Assembly: GCF_014696615.1 (NCBI RefSeq)
Contig: NZ_JACJQJ010000068.1
Coordinates: 1-46,056 of the forward strand
Direction of reading: 5' to 3'
Length of the DNA stretch: 46,056 bases
Source: Nostoc linckia FACHB-104
GTDB lineage: Bacteria > Cyanobacteriota > Cyanobacteriia > Cyanobacteriales > Nostocaceae
Position 1 is the stretch's first letter; each line of letters begins with the position of its first letter. The notes under the pieces were generated by a model, which worked only from the letters and a program-made list of their open reading frames with translations, did no database searches and had not been told where the DNA came from. The position numbers and the translations under genes were made by a program. Below, piece by piece: positions 26,434 to 36,202 of the stretch.

Positions 26434-27258
26434 ATGAACATTCTCAGTAACTTACTTTCGCAAACAGTACAGCCGAACCCTCCCAAACAACGCCGAGGTA
26501 TTGAAATTAAATCGCCGCGGGAAATAGATATCATGCGGCAATCAGCAAAAATAGTGGCAACTGTACTTAAAGAAATTTCTGAGCTAGTAGAGCCAGGAAT
26601 GACTACAGCTGATTTGGATGCTCATGCGGAAAAACGTATCCGTGAAATGGGTGCGACACCAAGCTTTAAAGGGTATCACGGTTTCCCAGGTTCTATTTGC
26701 TCGAGTATCAACAATGAAGTTGTACATGGAATTCCTAGCGCTAAGAAAGTCATCCGTATAGGTGATGTATTAAAGGTAGATACGGGTGCTTATTACCAAG
26801 GTTTTCATGGTGACTCTTGCATTACAATTGCCGTTGGTGAAGTTACCCCAGAAGCAGCTAAATTGATTCGCGTAGCTGAAGAAGCTCTTTATAAAGGTAT
26901 TGAACAAGTTAAAGCAGGCGTTTACTTGATGGATATTGCCGGAGCAATTGAAGATCATGTCAAAATGAACGGCTTTACTGTAGTTGAAGAATTCACAGGA
27001 CACGGTGTAGGACGTAACCTACATGAAGAACCATCAGTGTTCAACTACCGCACCCGCGAAATGCCAAATGTAAAACTACGTGCTGGTATGACATTGGCAA
27101 TTGAACCAATTTTAAATGCAGGTTCTAAACATACACGTACTTTAGCCGATCGCTGGACAGCTGTAACTGTTGATAATGCCCTGTCAGCTCAGTTTGAGCA
27201 TACAGTATTAGTCACAGAAACAGGCTATGAAATTTTGACCGATCGCACAAATGTTTAA
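26434..27258 (+). CDS. map: Methionine aminopeptidase, type I
   Basis: A 274-residue enzyme that removes the initiator methionine from new proteins. Metal ligands D116, D127, H190, E224 and E255 are all in place, with H98 (NNEVVHGIP) in the substrate site and [14 protein letters not shown] around H190. About 20 Pro/Gln/Arg-containing residues precede the catalytic core, longer than the E. coli enzyme. Cyanobacteria carry several map copies; which this is cannot be told. It converges on the debranching-enzyme gene. Confidence 0.95.
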   Translation: MNILSNLLSQTVQPNPPKQRRGIEIKSPREIDIMRQSAKIVATVLKEISELVEPGMTTADLDAHAEKRIREMGATPSFKGYHGFPGSICSSINNEVVHGIPSAKKVIRIGDVLKVDTGAYYQGFHGDSCITIAVGEVTPEAAKLIRVAEEALYKGIEQVKAGVYLMDIAGAIEDHVKMNGFTVVEEFTGHGVGRNLHEEPSVFNYRTREMPNVKLRAGMTLAIEPILNAGSKHTRTLADRWTAVTVDNALSAQFEHTVLVTETGYEILTDRTNV

Positions 27259-27269
27259 GTTTGGGGTTA

Positions 27270-27297
27270 GGTAATTGGTAATTGGTAATTGGTAATT
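27270..27297. repeat. (GGTAATT)4 heptamer repeat
   Basis: Four exact copies of GGTAATT in the 88-base spacer between map and the converging debranching-enzyme gene. The same heptamer recurs in spacers near 30470 and 39180. Confidence 0.8.
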
Positions 27298-27346
27298 AGT
27301 GTTTGTAATTTCCTTTCCCCCTTTCCCTTTTTACCTTTCCCCAATC

Positions 27347-29524
27347 TCAACCCAGAGACTTAGGCAAATAGCGAATCACTTCTGCAACTGACCAAGCTTG
27401 TGCGATCGCCCCTTTGGGTATGTGGGGTTCATCGCCATCAAAAATCTCGGAAATTGAGCCTAGACAAGCATCAGATGAGAAGTGTTTCAGCAGGGGTTGC
27501 CAATCAAATGGCGGTGCGGCTTCTGGATAAAAACGTTGCCAAGCACGAATAAACGGGCCAATGAGCCAACTCCAAACAGTACCTTGATGGTAAGCGCGAT
27601 CGCGTTGTTCTGGAGTTCCTTGGTATTTGCCAATATATTGCGGATCGCTGGGAGCAAGGCTCCGCAGTCCATAGGGAGTGAGCAAACTGGAAGCTGCTAG
27701 CGCCAATACCTCACGCCCTTGTTGTTGTGAAAACCCACAATGATGTAAAGACAGTGCCAACACAGCATTCGGTCTAATCTGAGAATTCCGTCCATCATCT
27801 AGCTCAATCGTGTCGTAAAAATAGCTGAGTTTGGGATTCCAAAACTTTTGTAGAGAATTTTTTACCTGTTGTGCTTGCTGGGCGTAACGTTGCGCTTGCT
27901 TCGCCAATCTTTCTGAAGAATTTCCATTTTGAATTTGGCTCAAGCGTTCTGCCCACTGACTCAACCAACATAAGGCAGAGTACCACAGAGCATTAATTTC
28001 CACAGGCTTACCTAGCCGAGGAGTCACAGGTTCGCCGCCGACTACCGCATCCATCCAAGTCAAGGCGACACCACAGGCTTCCCAACCCACTAGCCCATCA
28101 GTAGCATCAACATGGATATTGTAGCGAGTGCCACCGACAAATGCTTTGTGAATTTGCTGCACTACAGGAAATTGCTCTGCCAAAAACTGCCAATCTTGAG
28201 TAGCTTCTAAATATAAACCTAGAGTTTCAATCCACAACAACGCCGCATCAATACTGTTGTAAAAAGGCTCACCACCAACATCAGGAAAGGCATTAGGAAT
28301 TAAACCTTGCCGACAGTAATGCCCAAACGTCCGTAATAGTCCCTTTGCTAGTTCAAAGCGTTTGGTAACTAGTGCCAATCCTGGTAAAGCTAGCAAAGTA
28401 TCCCGCCCCCAGTCATTGAACCAGTGATAACCAGCAATAACAGTAGGGCCAGCTATTGAAGCGCGATAGACAATAAACTGATCGCTAGCTTTTAATAGTT
28501 GTTGCAAAATGGGGAATGGGTAATGGGGAATGGGTAATGGGGAATGGGTAATTGGAATTTCTTCCTCATCCCCCTCATCTCCAACCCCCTCCCGATCCCA
28601 GCCGAAAATCTGGGAAAGTCTTTCTTGTTCTGCCTCAATTGCTTCTATAAAAGTGTCGCTAGTTAGTGGAGCTAATTTTAAATCGGGGAAGCCTAATCTT
28701 ACTTCTAGGGTGACTGAATCTCCGGGTTGGAGAGTTACTGTTAAGTAACCTGGGCTATAAAGGTCTTCGCGATCGCCTAATCCTCGCTTGCTTTCTTCTA
28801 ACAATCGGTAATTCCAGTACCACACTGCGTCAGCGCGGTACTCTCCTTGTGTCCAACGCAAATGCCAAGGTGTACCAAATTGTCCAGCCATGATCGCTTG
28901 CAAGCAAACTTGTTGGGGTAACAGCACTTGTGAGAAGTGTAATTCTGGAGAAGCACTTTGCTGGTAGTGAAAGTCGCGATCGGCAATCAGCAGTCGTAGC
29001 CTTAAAATAGCTACTTCCTGTCCTTCATAGCGATACTGGATTAACAGGCGATGGCATAAGGTGGGGGATGAGGAGGATTGAAGAGAATTTTCCCCCGTGC
29101 TTGTAGAGACGCGATTAATCGCGTCTTTAATCACATCTTTAATCGCGTCTCTACCCTGCCCCCCTGCTTCTATGCTCCTCTGCTCTAAGCCATAGGGCAT
29201 GATGATCTGTCTACTAAGTTGCCAATTATCTTGACCCCAAACCCACTTTGGTACTGGGTTAAGCTCAAAAGAGCGCAGCAGGTGGTAGCCAGTCGGTTCA
29301 ATTCGACCACTGTCCCAATAATTTGTGCCTAATGCGACAACTTTACCTTCTACTTCCAGGCTAGCTTCTAGGTGCGAAAGCAGCAGGGTACGACCGGAAG
29401 GGGGATTTGTCGCGGCAAACAACCAACCATGATAGGTACGTGTACGGATATCCGAAACCGTTCCACTGGCAAAACTACCCAAACCATTAGTCAGTAACCA
29501 TTCTCTTGTATCTAAATTAGCCAT
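27347..29524 (-). CDS. Glycogen debranching enzyme (archaeal/GH133 type)
   Basis: A 725-residue enzyme of the amylo-alpha-1,6-glucosidase type that trims branch points of glycogen. Residues 1-310 are the N-terminal beta domain (REWLLTNGLGSFASGTVSDI, RTYHGWLFA). Residues 340-720 form the helical barrel: GYHWFNDWGRDTLLALPGLA, with the likely catalytic Asp, then NAFPDVGGEPFYNSIDAALL, LRPNA-like IRPNAVLALSL and YHQGTVWSWLIGPFIRAW. Two low-complexity inserts derive from interspersed repeats: residues about 120-143 and 321-340. It is divergent from the peroxiredoxin gene, and glgC lies 4 kb away, both in glycogen metabolism but not one operon. Confidence 0.9.
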   Translation of the reverse strand: MANLDTREWLLTNGLGSFASGTVSDIRTRTYHGWLFAATNPPSGRTLLLSHLEASLEVEGKVVALGTNYWDSGRIEPTGYHLLRSFELNPVPKWVWGQDNWQLSRQIIMPYGLEQRSIEAGGQGRDAIKDVIKDAINRVSTSTGENSLQSSSSPTLCHRLLIQYRYEGQEVAILRLRLLIADRDFHYQQSASPELHFSQVLLPQQVCLQAIMAGQFGTPWHLRWTQGEYRADAVWYWNYRLLEESKRGLGDREDLYSPGYLTVTLQPGDSVTLEVRLGFPDLKLAPLTSDTFIEAIEAEQERLSQIFGWDREGVGDEGDEEEIPITHSPLPIPHYPFPILQQLLKASDQFIVYRASIAGPTVIAGYHWFNDWGRDTLLALPGLALVTKRFELAKGLLRTFGHYCRQGLIPNAFPDVGGEPFYNSIDAALLWIETLGLYLEATQDWQFLAEQFPVVQQIHKAFVGGTRYNIHVDATDGLVGWEACGVALTWMDAVVGGEPVTPRLGKPVEINALWYSALCWLSQWAERLSQIQNGNSSERLAKQAQRYAQQAQQVKNSLQKFWNPKLSYFYDTIELDDGRNSQIRPNAVLALSLHHCGFSQQQGREVLALAASSLLTPYGLRSLAPSDPQYIGKYQGTPEQRDRAYHQGTVWSWLIGPFIRAWQRFYPEAAPPFDWQPLLKHFSSDACLGSISEIFDGDEPHIPKGAIAQAWSVAEVIRYLPKSLG
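28505..28560. repeat. (GGGTAATGGGGAAT) repeat inside the debranching-enzyme gene
   Basis: Alternating GGGGAATGGGTAAT units on the plus strand, the same as in spacers; on the coding strand they give residues PITHSPLPIPHYPFPI. The frame stays open across it. Confidence 0.75.
29095..29165. repeat. GACGCGATTAATCGCGTC palindrome inside the debranching-enzyme gene
   Basis: GAGACGCGATTAATCGCGTC is followed by a partial second copy (TTTAATCGCGTCTC) and a pyrimidine-rich tract. In translation this gives the repeated DAIKDVIKDAI. The frame is kept. Confidence 0.75.
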
Positions 29525-29662
29525 TTGCTACTCAAAATCGTTATGACTATGATATAGTCGTAACAGATCGTAATTAAACTGTGAGAGCGTGGATGGGTGA
29601 GTTTTACCTGACCCGAATTCCAACGCTAGTAAATAAATATAAGTTGAAGGAGAATTAGGTTC

Positions 29663-30274
29663 ATGTCCCTCACTTACGGAACAGAAGGATGGCTCCGCGT
29701 TGGTCAGCAGGCTCCAGACTTTACAGCAACAGCTGTAGTGGATCAAGAATTTAAGACAATCAAGCTTTCCGACTATCGCGGTAAGTATGTAGTTTTATTC
29801 TTTTATCCCTTAGACTTTACCTTTGTTTGCCCCACTGAAATCACAGCATTTAGCGATCGCTACGAAGAATTCAAGAAAATTAACACCGAAATCTTGGGTG
29901 TTTCCGTTGATAGCGAATTCTCTCACTTGGCTTGGATTCAGACTGACCGCAAATCTGGTGGTGTAGGCGACCTGAATTATCCTTTGGTTGCTGACATCAA
30001 AAAAGAGGTAAGTGCTGCTTATAACGTACTAGATCCAGCAGCAGGTATTGCTTTACGCGGTTTATTCATCATTGATAAAGATGGTGTTATCCAGCACGCT
30101 ACCATTAACAACCTAGCTTTTGGTCGTAGCGTTGATGAAACCTTGCGGACATTACAAGCAATTCAGTATGTCCAATCTCACCCTGATGAAGTTTGCCCCG
30201 CTGGTTGGCAACCTGGTGACAAGACTATGAATCCCGATCCTGTGAAATCTAAAGTTTACTTCTCCGCTGTTTAG
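29663..30274 (+). CDS. Typical 2-Cys peroxiredoxin
   Basis: A 203-residue thiol peroxidase that reduces hydrogen peroxide and alkyl hydroperoxides using thioredoxin. Peroxidatic C56 lies in [10 protein letters not shown] and resolving C178 in [20 protein letters not shown] and the terminal YF (199-200) correspond to the GGLG and YF motifs of the overoxidation-sensitive class. It resembles plant chloroplast BAS1. GAAGGAGAA before the ATG is a good ribosome site. It starts 138 bases from the divergent debranching-enzyme gene. A second peroxiredoxin-like gene and a glutathione transferase follow. Confidence 0.97.
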   Translation: MSLTYGTEGWLRVGQQAPDFTATAVVDQEFKTIKLSDYRGKYVVLFFYPLDFTFVCPTEITAFSDRYEEFKKINTEILGVSVDSEFSHLAWIQTDRKSGGVGDLNYPLVADIKKEVSAAYNVLDPAAGIALRGLFIIDKDGVIQHATINNLAFGRSVDETLRTLQAIQYVQSHPDEVCPAGWQPGDKTMNPDPVKSKVYFSAV

Positions 30275-30607
30275 ATTTCTCTTGCCAGAAAACTGCTAAG
30301 CAGTATACTGGATTTAAGAGCAGTATCAATTATCACCACAGATAACCACAGATGAACACAGATCAAGATTAATCGGTGTTAACTTCAGTGCCAGTCTGTG
30401 GTTTTTTCATGTTTTAGGATGGAAGTAGGCATGGGTAATGGGTGATTGGGCATAGAGCATTGAGTAATTGGTAATGGGTAATTGGTGTTTGGTGTTTGTC
30501 ATTAATTATTTCTCCCCTGCTCCCTACCCCCTTACTTTTCTAAGTCTCCCTCATCCCTTTTGACCCTTGACCTTTGACTTTTGACTTTAAACTATCAAAA
30601 ATAAAAT
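30275..30607. other. Repeat-filled spacer
   Basis: 333 bases without a gene. They hold ACCACAGATAACCACAGATGAACACAGAT-type direct repeats near 30337-30363, TAATGGGTAATTGG units near 30440-30490, a CTCCCTACCCCC tract and TTGACCTTTGACTTTTGACTTT heptamers near 30560-30590. The block 30481-30535 is the reverse complement of part of 39105-39160. Confidence 0.6.
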
Positions 30608-31141
30608 ATGCTAACTTCAACAGATTTTAGCGGCTTATTCAATGAGCGCTTCTTCCACAATTTTTTGCCAATTCCTCCTATCTATGAACTAAGATTAGAT
30701 GTGGGAACACCAGATTTTCAACTGCCAGATATTACTAATGGCACTTTGGTAAAGCTTTCAAATTACAGAGGCAAACAACCAGTTTTACTGGCGTTCACAA
30801 GAATTTTTACAGAAAAGCAATATTGTCCTTTTTGCTATCCTCACATCAAATCTTTGAATGAAAACTACGAAGAATTTCAAAATCGTGGGATAGAAGTTTT
30901 GATGATTACGAGTACTGATGAAAGGCAGAGCCAAATTGTTGTCAAAGATTTAGGCTTAAAAATGCCCTTATTGAGTGACCCTGCTTGTAAAGTATTTCGG
31001 AGATATCAAGTAGGACAAGCTTTAGGAGCACCTTTGCCCGCACAGTTTGTATTAGATAAAGACGGCAAACTCCGCTATTATCATTTATTCTCTTTTTTGG
31101 ATCATAATGCCAATATAGAAACACTATTAGCTAAATTTTAG
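30608..31141 (+). CDS. Peroxiredoxin-like (AhpC/TSA) protein
   Basis: A 177-residue thioredoxin-fold protein. Residues 30-170 follow the AhpC/TSA layout: VGTPDFQLPDITNG, then LSNYRGKQPVLLAFTRIF, with C73 and C76 in QYCPFCYPH. The CxxC is more like thioredoxin or thiol oxidoreductases than the single-Cys FxxVCP of peroxiredoxins, so it may be a PrxQ-like or disulfide-handling protein. About 25 residues of unknown role (NERFFHNFLPIPPIYEL) precede the fold. No signal peptide. It lies between a 2-Cys peroxiredoxin and a glutathione transferase in the same direction, but with long spacers, so separate transcription is likely. Confidence 0.82.
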   Translation: MLTSTDFSGLFNERFFHNFLPIPPIYELRLDVGTPDFQLPDITNGTLVKLSNYRGKQPVLLAFTRIFTEKQYCPFCYPHIKSLNENYEEFQNRGIEVLMITSTDERQSQIVVKDLGLKMPLLSDPACKVFRRYQVGQALGAPLPAQFVLDKDGKLRYYHLFSFLDHNANIETLLAKF

Positions 31142-31300
31142 CTTTGTAGTAGTTCTATAAAATTTGCCAAAAAATTCCAATCTAACAGTCTAGATAAACT
31201 GTAATTGTCTTAATTACGAATTACGAATTACGAATTAGAAATTGGTGTAAGGTAGAAAATTGGCATTGGTTGCTTTAATAAAAAGTCATGAGGTTTGCTT

Positions 31301-31966
31301 ATGTTGACGCTTTATCATGCGCCGCTGTCTCCTAACTCTCGCCGAGTTTGGATTACACTGATAGAAAAAGGGCTAGAGTTTGAGTTAGTAGAAATCAAAC
31401 TCAATGGAGAGCAGTTTAAACCAGATTTTTTGGCAATTAATCCTTTCCACCATATTCCAGCTTTGGTAGATGGTGACTTTAAAGTAATCGAATCATTGGC
31501 GATTCTGGATTATTTAGAAGCAAAATATCCCAATCCGGTGATGCTACCTCAAGAACCAAAAGATTTAGCGATCGCACGGATGGTACAACTGGTAGCTGTC
31601 AATGAACTTTTGCCACAAATTAGCACGTTTTTACCACAGTTTCTAGGATTACCCCCAGGAGATCCAGAAAAAATCCGGCAGTCAGAGGAAAAAATTTCTG
31701 TAGTACTTAAGTTCTTTGACAGTTTATTAGACGAGCGCCCTTACTTTGGCAGTAACAACCTGACCTTAGCAGAGGTTGTGGCTGGAACTATAGTATCTTT
31801 ATTGCCTAGCGTCGGCATATCTTTAAGTGATTATCCCAAATTGAGTGCTTGGAGCGATCGCTTAACAGCACGTCCATCGTGGCAAGCTACTCAAATTACT
31901 CCAGAGATGATCAAAGATTTTAGAGCTGTTGTAGAGGCAAGAATGGCACAGAAAGCTACAAGCTAG
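31301..31966 (+). CDS. Glutathione S-transferase family protein
   Basis: A 221-residue protein with an N-terminal thioredoxin-like domain (LYHAPLSPNSRRVWITLIEK) and the glutathione-binding turn (NPFHHIPALVDGDFKVIESL, S at ES). The C-terminal helical domain spans about 85-215. It would conjugate glutathione to electrophiles or act as a peroxidase. GAGG seven bases before the ATG at 31301 fixes the start; an in-frame TTG at 31295 is rejected. Confidence 0.88.
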   Translation: MLTLYHAPLSPNSRRVWITLIEKGLEFELVEIKLNGEQFKPDFLAINPFHHIPALVDGDFKVIESLAILDYLEAKYPNPVMLPQEPKDLAIARMVQLVAVNELLPQISTFLPQFLGLPPGDPEKIRQSEEKISVVLKFFDSLLDERPYFGSNNLTLAEVVAGTIVSLLPSVGISLSDYPKLSAWSDRLTARPSWQATQITPEMIKDFRAVVEARMAQKATS

Positions 31967-31978
31967 CACCGCTACGCG

Positions 31979-32012
31979 GAATTCAAAATTCAAAATTCAA
32001 AATTCAAAATTA
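31979..32012. repeat. (AATTCAAA)n octamer repeat
   Basis: Four copies of ATTCAAAA in a row just after the GST gene. The reverse complement unit recurs at 36203-36225 and near 36344. It is typical spacer DNA. Confidence 0.75.
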
Positions 32013-32072
32013 AGTCCGGATAAAACCTTTTATTAATTTTGAATGCTTTTTTTAGTGAAAACTCAATTATTT

Positions 32073-32094
32073 AAAGCCTGCATCAGCAGGCTTT
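32073..32094. terminator. Bidirectional terminator between GST and dnaJ
   Basis: AAAGCCTGC (32073-32081) and GCAGGCTTT (32086-32094) form a perfect 9-bp stem with loop ATCA, between two converging genes. T-rich sequence follows on both sides. Confidence 0.8.
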
Positions 32095-32117
32095 GTTGAT
32101 TTGCCATTTCAGCGAAG

Positions 32118-33113
32118 TTATAGCTTGACTTGCTGCAAATGACTGCGGGGGTTGTAGGTACGTATAGCTCGGATTTTTTCATAATACTCGCGCTCTTGTT
32201 GGCTCATATCTTTTGGTGGAACAATCGCCACCTTCACCAACTGATCGCCACGTCCACCTTTGGCTAGGGGCCAACCTTTACCACGCAACCGCAAGGATTG
32301 GCCAGAACGTACTCCCGCAGGCAGTTTGACATTCACTGAACCATCGGGTGTGGGAACATCAATAGAAGCTCCTAAGGTAGCTTCATCTGGTGTAATGGGA
32401 ACTTCGCAGATAAGATTATCACCTTCAAATTGGAAGAAGGAGTGCGGCTGAAGTTCAACTTTTAGGTACAAATCACCCCGTTGTTGAGTCATGGGATTGA
32501 TTTGACCTTTACCACGCACACGCAAACGCGTACCGACTTTCGCACCAGCAGGTATACGTACATCTATAGTTTCATTACCTAAGCTAAAGCGCTTTTGAAT
32601 CCCAGCAAATGCTTCTGCAAAAGTCAGTGTGATTGTGGCTTCACTATCTTGGCTAGTCCCTGCGCCCATATCTTGGAAACCAAAATCGTTAAAACCGCCA
32701 AAACCACCTGGTCTTCTGGAAGAAGCATTTGTGGAAGTACTATAAGAATAGCTTTGACGGTTACTGCGAGGGCCAGCACCACCAAATAGCTCATTCAGGA
32801 AGTCATTAAAACTACCATACTGGCTGAAGTCAAAACCACCCATATCCACACCAGCACCAGAGGGGAAGCCTTGACCAGCTTGTTTCCAGTATTGACCAAA
32901 TTGGTCATACTTTTTGCGTTTGTCTGGGTCTGACAAAACTTCGTAGGCTTCGTTCACTTCTTTAAAACTCGCCTCTGCCTGTTTATTGCCTGGGTTAACA
33001 TCAGGGTGAAACTTGCGGGCTAATTTACGAAAAGCTTGTTTAATTTCCTCTGGACTGGCAGTCTTACTTACTCCCAAAATTGCGTAATAGTCTTTGAAGT
33101 CGGTTGCAGCCAT
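32118..33113 (-). CDS. dnaJ: DnaJ/Hsp40 co-chaperone without zinc finger
   Basis: A 331-residue type II J-protein. The J domain (about 7-72) carries HPD at 36-38; a Gly/Phe-rich linker with many Ser/Asn (about 75-160) follows, and the C-terminal substrate-binding domains (about 170-320) contain [19 protein letters not shown] and the related [20 protein letters not shown]. The cysteine-rich zinc domain of classical DnaJ is absent, as in CbpA-type proteins. It stimulates DnaK ATPase in the cytoplasm. It stands alone, with no dnaK or grpE nearby. Confidence 0.93.
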   Translation of the reverse strand: MAATDFKDYYAILGVSKTASPEEIKQAFRKLARKFHPDVNPGNKQAEASFKEVNEAYEVLSDPDKRKKYDQFGQYWKQAGQGFPSGAGVDMGGFDFSQYGSFNDFLNELFGGAGPRSNRQSYSYSTSTNASSRRPGGFGGFNDFGFQDMGAGTSQDSEATITLTFAEAFAGIQKRFSLGNETIDVRIPAGAKVGTRLRVRGKGQINPMTQQRGDLYLKVELQPHSFFQFEGDNLICEVPITPDEATLGASIDVPTPDGSVNVKLPAGVRSGQSLRLRGKGWPLAKGGRGDQLVKVAIVPPKDMSQQEREYYEKIRAIRTYNPRSHLQQVKL

Positions 33114-33234
33114 CTACCAGCCTCCTCTAGAAATTCTTGTTATGTTCTATTTCTAAGATGTTAGATACGTTATTTGCCAGGTATAATGCCCAGCAAATAG
33201 ATTCTGATTTTAAATTAACAAACATCATCAAAAA

Positions 33235-33828
33235 TCAAGTGGGGTTCTCGCTCGTAGGATGAGTGCAATTTCCGTACTCCCGCAATCCTGATAAGCGAAT
33301 TAGCCTATCGAGTCCATCTTCTAAGGTTGGGGGTGCATCTCGTAGCTGACGATGCATTTTGAAGATTATTTCTTCGGGAACCTGGCGATCACGTTTTCGA
33401 TTTCGTGCCAAACACAGCCACACTGGAGTATCTGCCCATAGCCCAGTAATGTGGGTAAAACCGAACCCACGCGCTAGGGCGATAACCTTACGGCGCTGGC
33501 GGCGCTGGGCATTAGTAGCATCGTAAATCACCGTTTTTCCTTGATTTTTAGCTTGGTGTAATTGCCGCCGAATTTCTCGCCAAATCAGCAGCCAATGCCC
33601 TTGAACCGCTTCATTGCCAAACAACTGCCCCCGAATACCATCTGTAGAAATCAGGTGTATCTGGGGGCATTCTGCAAGCAATTGTTTTACCCAAGTTGAC
33701 TTACCGCTACCCGGAAGACCAATCAGTAAAAAAAGTGCTGAGTGCTGAGTCAAAAGTGCTGAGTCGGGAGTGAAGACCGAACAGTGAACAACAGTTTTAC
33801 TTATAACTCCAAACTGACAGATCGGCAC
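33235..33828 (-). CDS. P-loop (AAA_33-type) kinase
   Basis: A P-loop protein of up to 197 residues. Walker A is LIGLPGSGKSTW and the later DATNAQRRQRR matches the polynucleotide/zeta-toxin-like kinase group, in which the Asp-Ala-Thr-Asn block binds substrate; a basic lid (ARNRKRDRQVPEEII) follows. Substrate unknown. The N-terminus is doubtful: residues 19-33 (FTPDSALLTQHSALF) are translated CTCAGCA-type repeats, so a start nearer Walker A, such as TTG at 33753, may be the true one. It is downstream of glgC on the same strand, separated by a 58-base repeat region. Confidence 0.75.
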   Translation of the reverse strand: MPICQFGVISKTVVHCSVFTPDSALLTQHSALFLLIGLPGSGKSTWVKQLLAECPQIHLISTDGIRGQLFGNEAVQGHWLLIWREIRRQLHQAKNQGKTVIYDATNAQRRQRRKVIALARGFGFTHITGLWADTPVWLCLARNRKRDRQVPEEIIFKMHRQLRDAPPTLEDGLDRLIRLSGLREYGNCTHPTSENPT

Positions 33829-33837
33829 TCATAACTC

Positions 33838-33886
33838 AATACTCAAAACTGACAACTCAATACTCAGCACTCAGCACTCAGCACTC
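33838..33886. repeat. (ACTCAGC)n heptamer repeat
   Basis: Three to four tandem ACTCAGC units and degenerate ACTCAAT relatives lie between glgC and the P-loop kinase gene. The same unit in inverse orientation (GCTGAGT) continues at 33735-33765, inside the 5' end of the kinase frame. Confidence 0.8.
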
Positions 33887-35179
33887 CTAAATGATTGTCC
33901 CATCAGGAATGACCGCATTTTTCAACACCACGACAATACCACTGCGGATATAGAAGCCTTGACTTTCGCGATCTGCTTCTTGAACATTGTCTTTGTTGAT
34001 AATTTTGACATCACGACCTATGCGAGCGTTTTTATCAATAATCGCACGGCGCACTATGGTATCTGCACAAATACCTACAGAAATCTCATCAGGGAACAGG
34101 GTGCATTGGCGGCGTTCCATAGCAGACTGGTAATAATCGGCACCCATAATTAGAGATTCTTCGATGATACTACCAGATTCAACCCGCGATCGCACTCCTA
34201 AAACCGAATGTTGAATACGACAATTTTTGAGAATACAGCCTTCACCAATCAGGGATTGCGTAACCTGACAATCTAGCATCTTCGTGGGAGGCAAGTAACG
34301 AGCGCGGGTATAAATTGGCGCTTCTTCATCGTATAAACTAAAGGGCGGTTGAGGTAGTTGAGTCAGGGCTAAGTTAGCATTATAAAACGCTTCAATTGTC
34401 CCAATATCTTCCCAGTAATCATCAAATAAGTAAGCTTGAACGTTGTAATCTTTAGCCGCATCAGGAATAATTTCTTTGCCAAAATCTGTACTTTCTAAAG
34501 ATTCTTTCAATAATTTGATCAAAACATCTTTTTTAAAGACATAAATCCCCATCGAGGCGATGTAGGGTTGGCGTTGGGCTTCTTCTGGACTCAATCCCAG
34601 GACAGTAGTATCAACGCGCATTTGGGTTAAAGCTTCACCCTTGGGTTTTTCGCTAAAGTCAATCACCCTACCTGCTTGATCAATTTTCATCAAGCCAAAA
34701 TCCGAAGCCCGGCGATCGTCAATCGGAATAACTGAGAGAGTAATATCGGCACCCGTTTCTCTATGGCGTTGGACAAACTGGCGGTAATCCATACGGTAGA
34801 GGTGATCACCAGAAAGAATTAGATACTCCTCTGCATCCCATTCTTCCAACAACCAGATGTACTGACGTACAGCATCAGCCGTACCTTGGAACCAGTTGGG
34901 GTTTTCTGGCGTTTGCTGTGCTGCCAACACTTCTACAAAGCCATCACTAAAGCCACTAAAATTGTAGGCACGAGCAATGTGGCGATTCAGAGAAGCTGAG
35001 TTGAATTGTGTCAGGACGTAGATTTTAAATATTTCAGAATTTATGCAGTTGCTGACAGGGATATCGATTAAGCGGTACTTTCCTGCTACTGGTACGGCTG
35101 GTTTAGCACGTAGTTTCGTTAACGGGTAAAGGCGAGTACCTGCACCACCACCGAGAATGATTGCTATAACTTTTTTCAC
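33887..35179 (-). CDS. glgC: ADP-glucose pyrophosphorylase
   Basis: A 430-residue enzyme that makes ADP-glucose for glycogen and is the control point of the pathway. [20 protein letters not shown] (10-29) is the nucleotide loop; [23 protein letters not shown] with the catalytic Asp, and DFSEKPKG with the glucose-phosphate Lys are present. The C-terminal beta-helix (about 300-430) contains the activator site. Plant and cyanobacterial forms are activated by 3-phosphoglycerate; that is family knowledge. Full length. The upstream region 35180-35616 should hold the promoter. Confidence 0.98.
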   Translation of the reverse strand: MKKVIAIILGGGAGTRLYPLTKLRAKPAVPVAGKYRLIDIPVSNCINSEIFKIYVLTQFNSASLNRHIARAYNFSGFSDGFVEVLAAQQTPENPNWFQGTADAVRQYIWLLEEWDAEEYLILSGDHLYRMDYRQFVQRHRETGADITLSVIPIDDRRASDFGLMKIDQAGRVIDFSEKPKGEALTQMRVDTTVLGLSPEEAQRQPYIASMGIYVFKKDVLIKLLKESLESTDFGKEIIPDAAKDYNVQAYLFDDYWEDIGTIEAFYNANLALTQLPQPPFSLYDEEAPIYTRARYLPPTKMLDCQVTQSLIGEGCILKNCRIQHSVLGVRSRVESGSIIEESLIMGADYYQSAMERRQCTLFPDEISVGICADTIVRRAIIDKNARIGRDVKIINKDNVQEADRESQGFYIRSGIVVVLKNAVIPDGTII

Positions 35180-35616
35180 AAAATGTCTCCCGACTGCCTT
35201 TCAACTCTCACCTTAAGTTTAGGACTGTCTGCCACCATAGGTAAGGGGGGATCAAAGATTATCGTTAGTGAATTTTACAGAATGCTGTCGGTGATATATG
35301 TCGCTGCCAATAAATAGAACATCCAAAAGTATGTATTGATTAATACTAGGTTTAAAGATGCGATCGCCAATCAAGTTTGACAACTCGGCAATCTCTCTAT
35401 TTCACAACTTAGCTTTTTTTAACAAAACCCAATTTCTCGGACAGTAAGCCTTACTATGCCCCAGGTTTTACAAAGAACAAAGTAGCTACTTATAGTTTTA
35501 AGAAAAATTGTCAAATTCTGTTCACAATATTTTTGCTTAGCCTTTGCTAACTCTGATGTGCAGTGTTTAACTGTATAGAAACATAGCTAACAAGAGTGCG
35601 ATCGCTAAATAATCAA
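35180..35616. other. Spacer upstream of glgC
   Basis: 437 bases with two HIP1 octamers (near 35361 and 35599) and AT-rich sequence. No gene, strong hairpin or repeat family was recognised. The glgC promoter is expected in the first 200 bases next to the gene. Confidence 0.35.
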
Positions 35617-35916
35617 TTAAACACCCAATTTACGAAAATTTAACCTTGTGTTAACTAAATGCAATTTCTGCGATAACTTGAGATATTGCACCCAGGATTG
35701 TTCAGATAACTGGGCAATAGCATTGGCGGAAAGGGTTGCTGTAAAAGTATCTTTTCCCGGAGTTACGCCAGCCACATTCAAATTTTGCAAAACAGCAGTT
35801 GCGGCCGCATCTAGAACAGGTTCAGTATGAATAAAAACTGTCAAACTGGGTGTTTCTTGGTCTGGTATATCATTAAGGGCTGTGGCTAGGGCAGCATCTA
35901 GCTTCTGATAATTCAT
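35617..35916 (-). CDS. Stand-alone subtilase prodomain-like protein
   Basis: A 99-residue soluble protein. It aligns over its whole length with the N-terminal prodomain of the subtilase at 37240-38967: QKLDAALATALND against EKLSPGLLLAYQD; LTVFIHTEP (25-33) against SIVFLYCEP (46-54); and LSE-x-x-x-VQ-x-LK-x-S-x-KLHL (70-87) against LSEEDVIQRIKPSRKLHL (88-105), with equal spacing. Nothing resembling a protease core follows. Propeptide-type proteins of this kind can inhibit or help fold subtilases in trans; here that is inference. The ATG at 35916 has AAGGA eight bases upstream, better than the ATG ten codons earlier. Confidence 0.7.
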   Translation of the reverse strand: MNYQKLDAALATALNDIPDQETPSLTVFIHTEPVLDAAATAVLQNLNVAGVTPGKDTFTATLSANAIAQLSEQSWVQYLKLSQKLHLVNTRLNFRKLGV

Positions 35917-36202
35917 AAGCAAATCCTTGGTAATTAAGACAGGCAATTTTGATTGTCACCTATCTTATTACCAAGCTATCAAATTTATCGGTTTTAATTA
36001 CCTACCCTTATACAGACGTAATATACACTTGCCTACCTCTAATTACAGATTTTAATTGTGTCGTCTGTACAAAATAAAATGCAGACTTAAGCCCTTGAAA
36101 ACATCTGCTGTAACTCAAGAGAGGAACAGGGGGTTAGAATACTAGTACAAGTCGGCGGAAATAAACCACCCATTCCAAATCAATGAAACGCCTATGCTGT
36201 AT

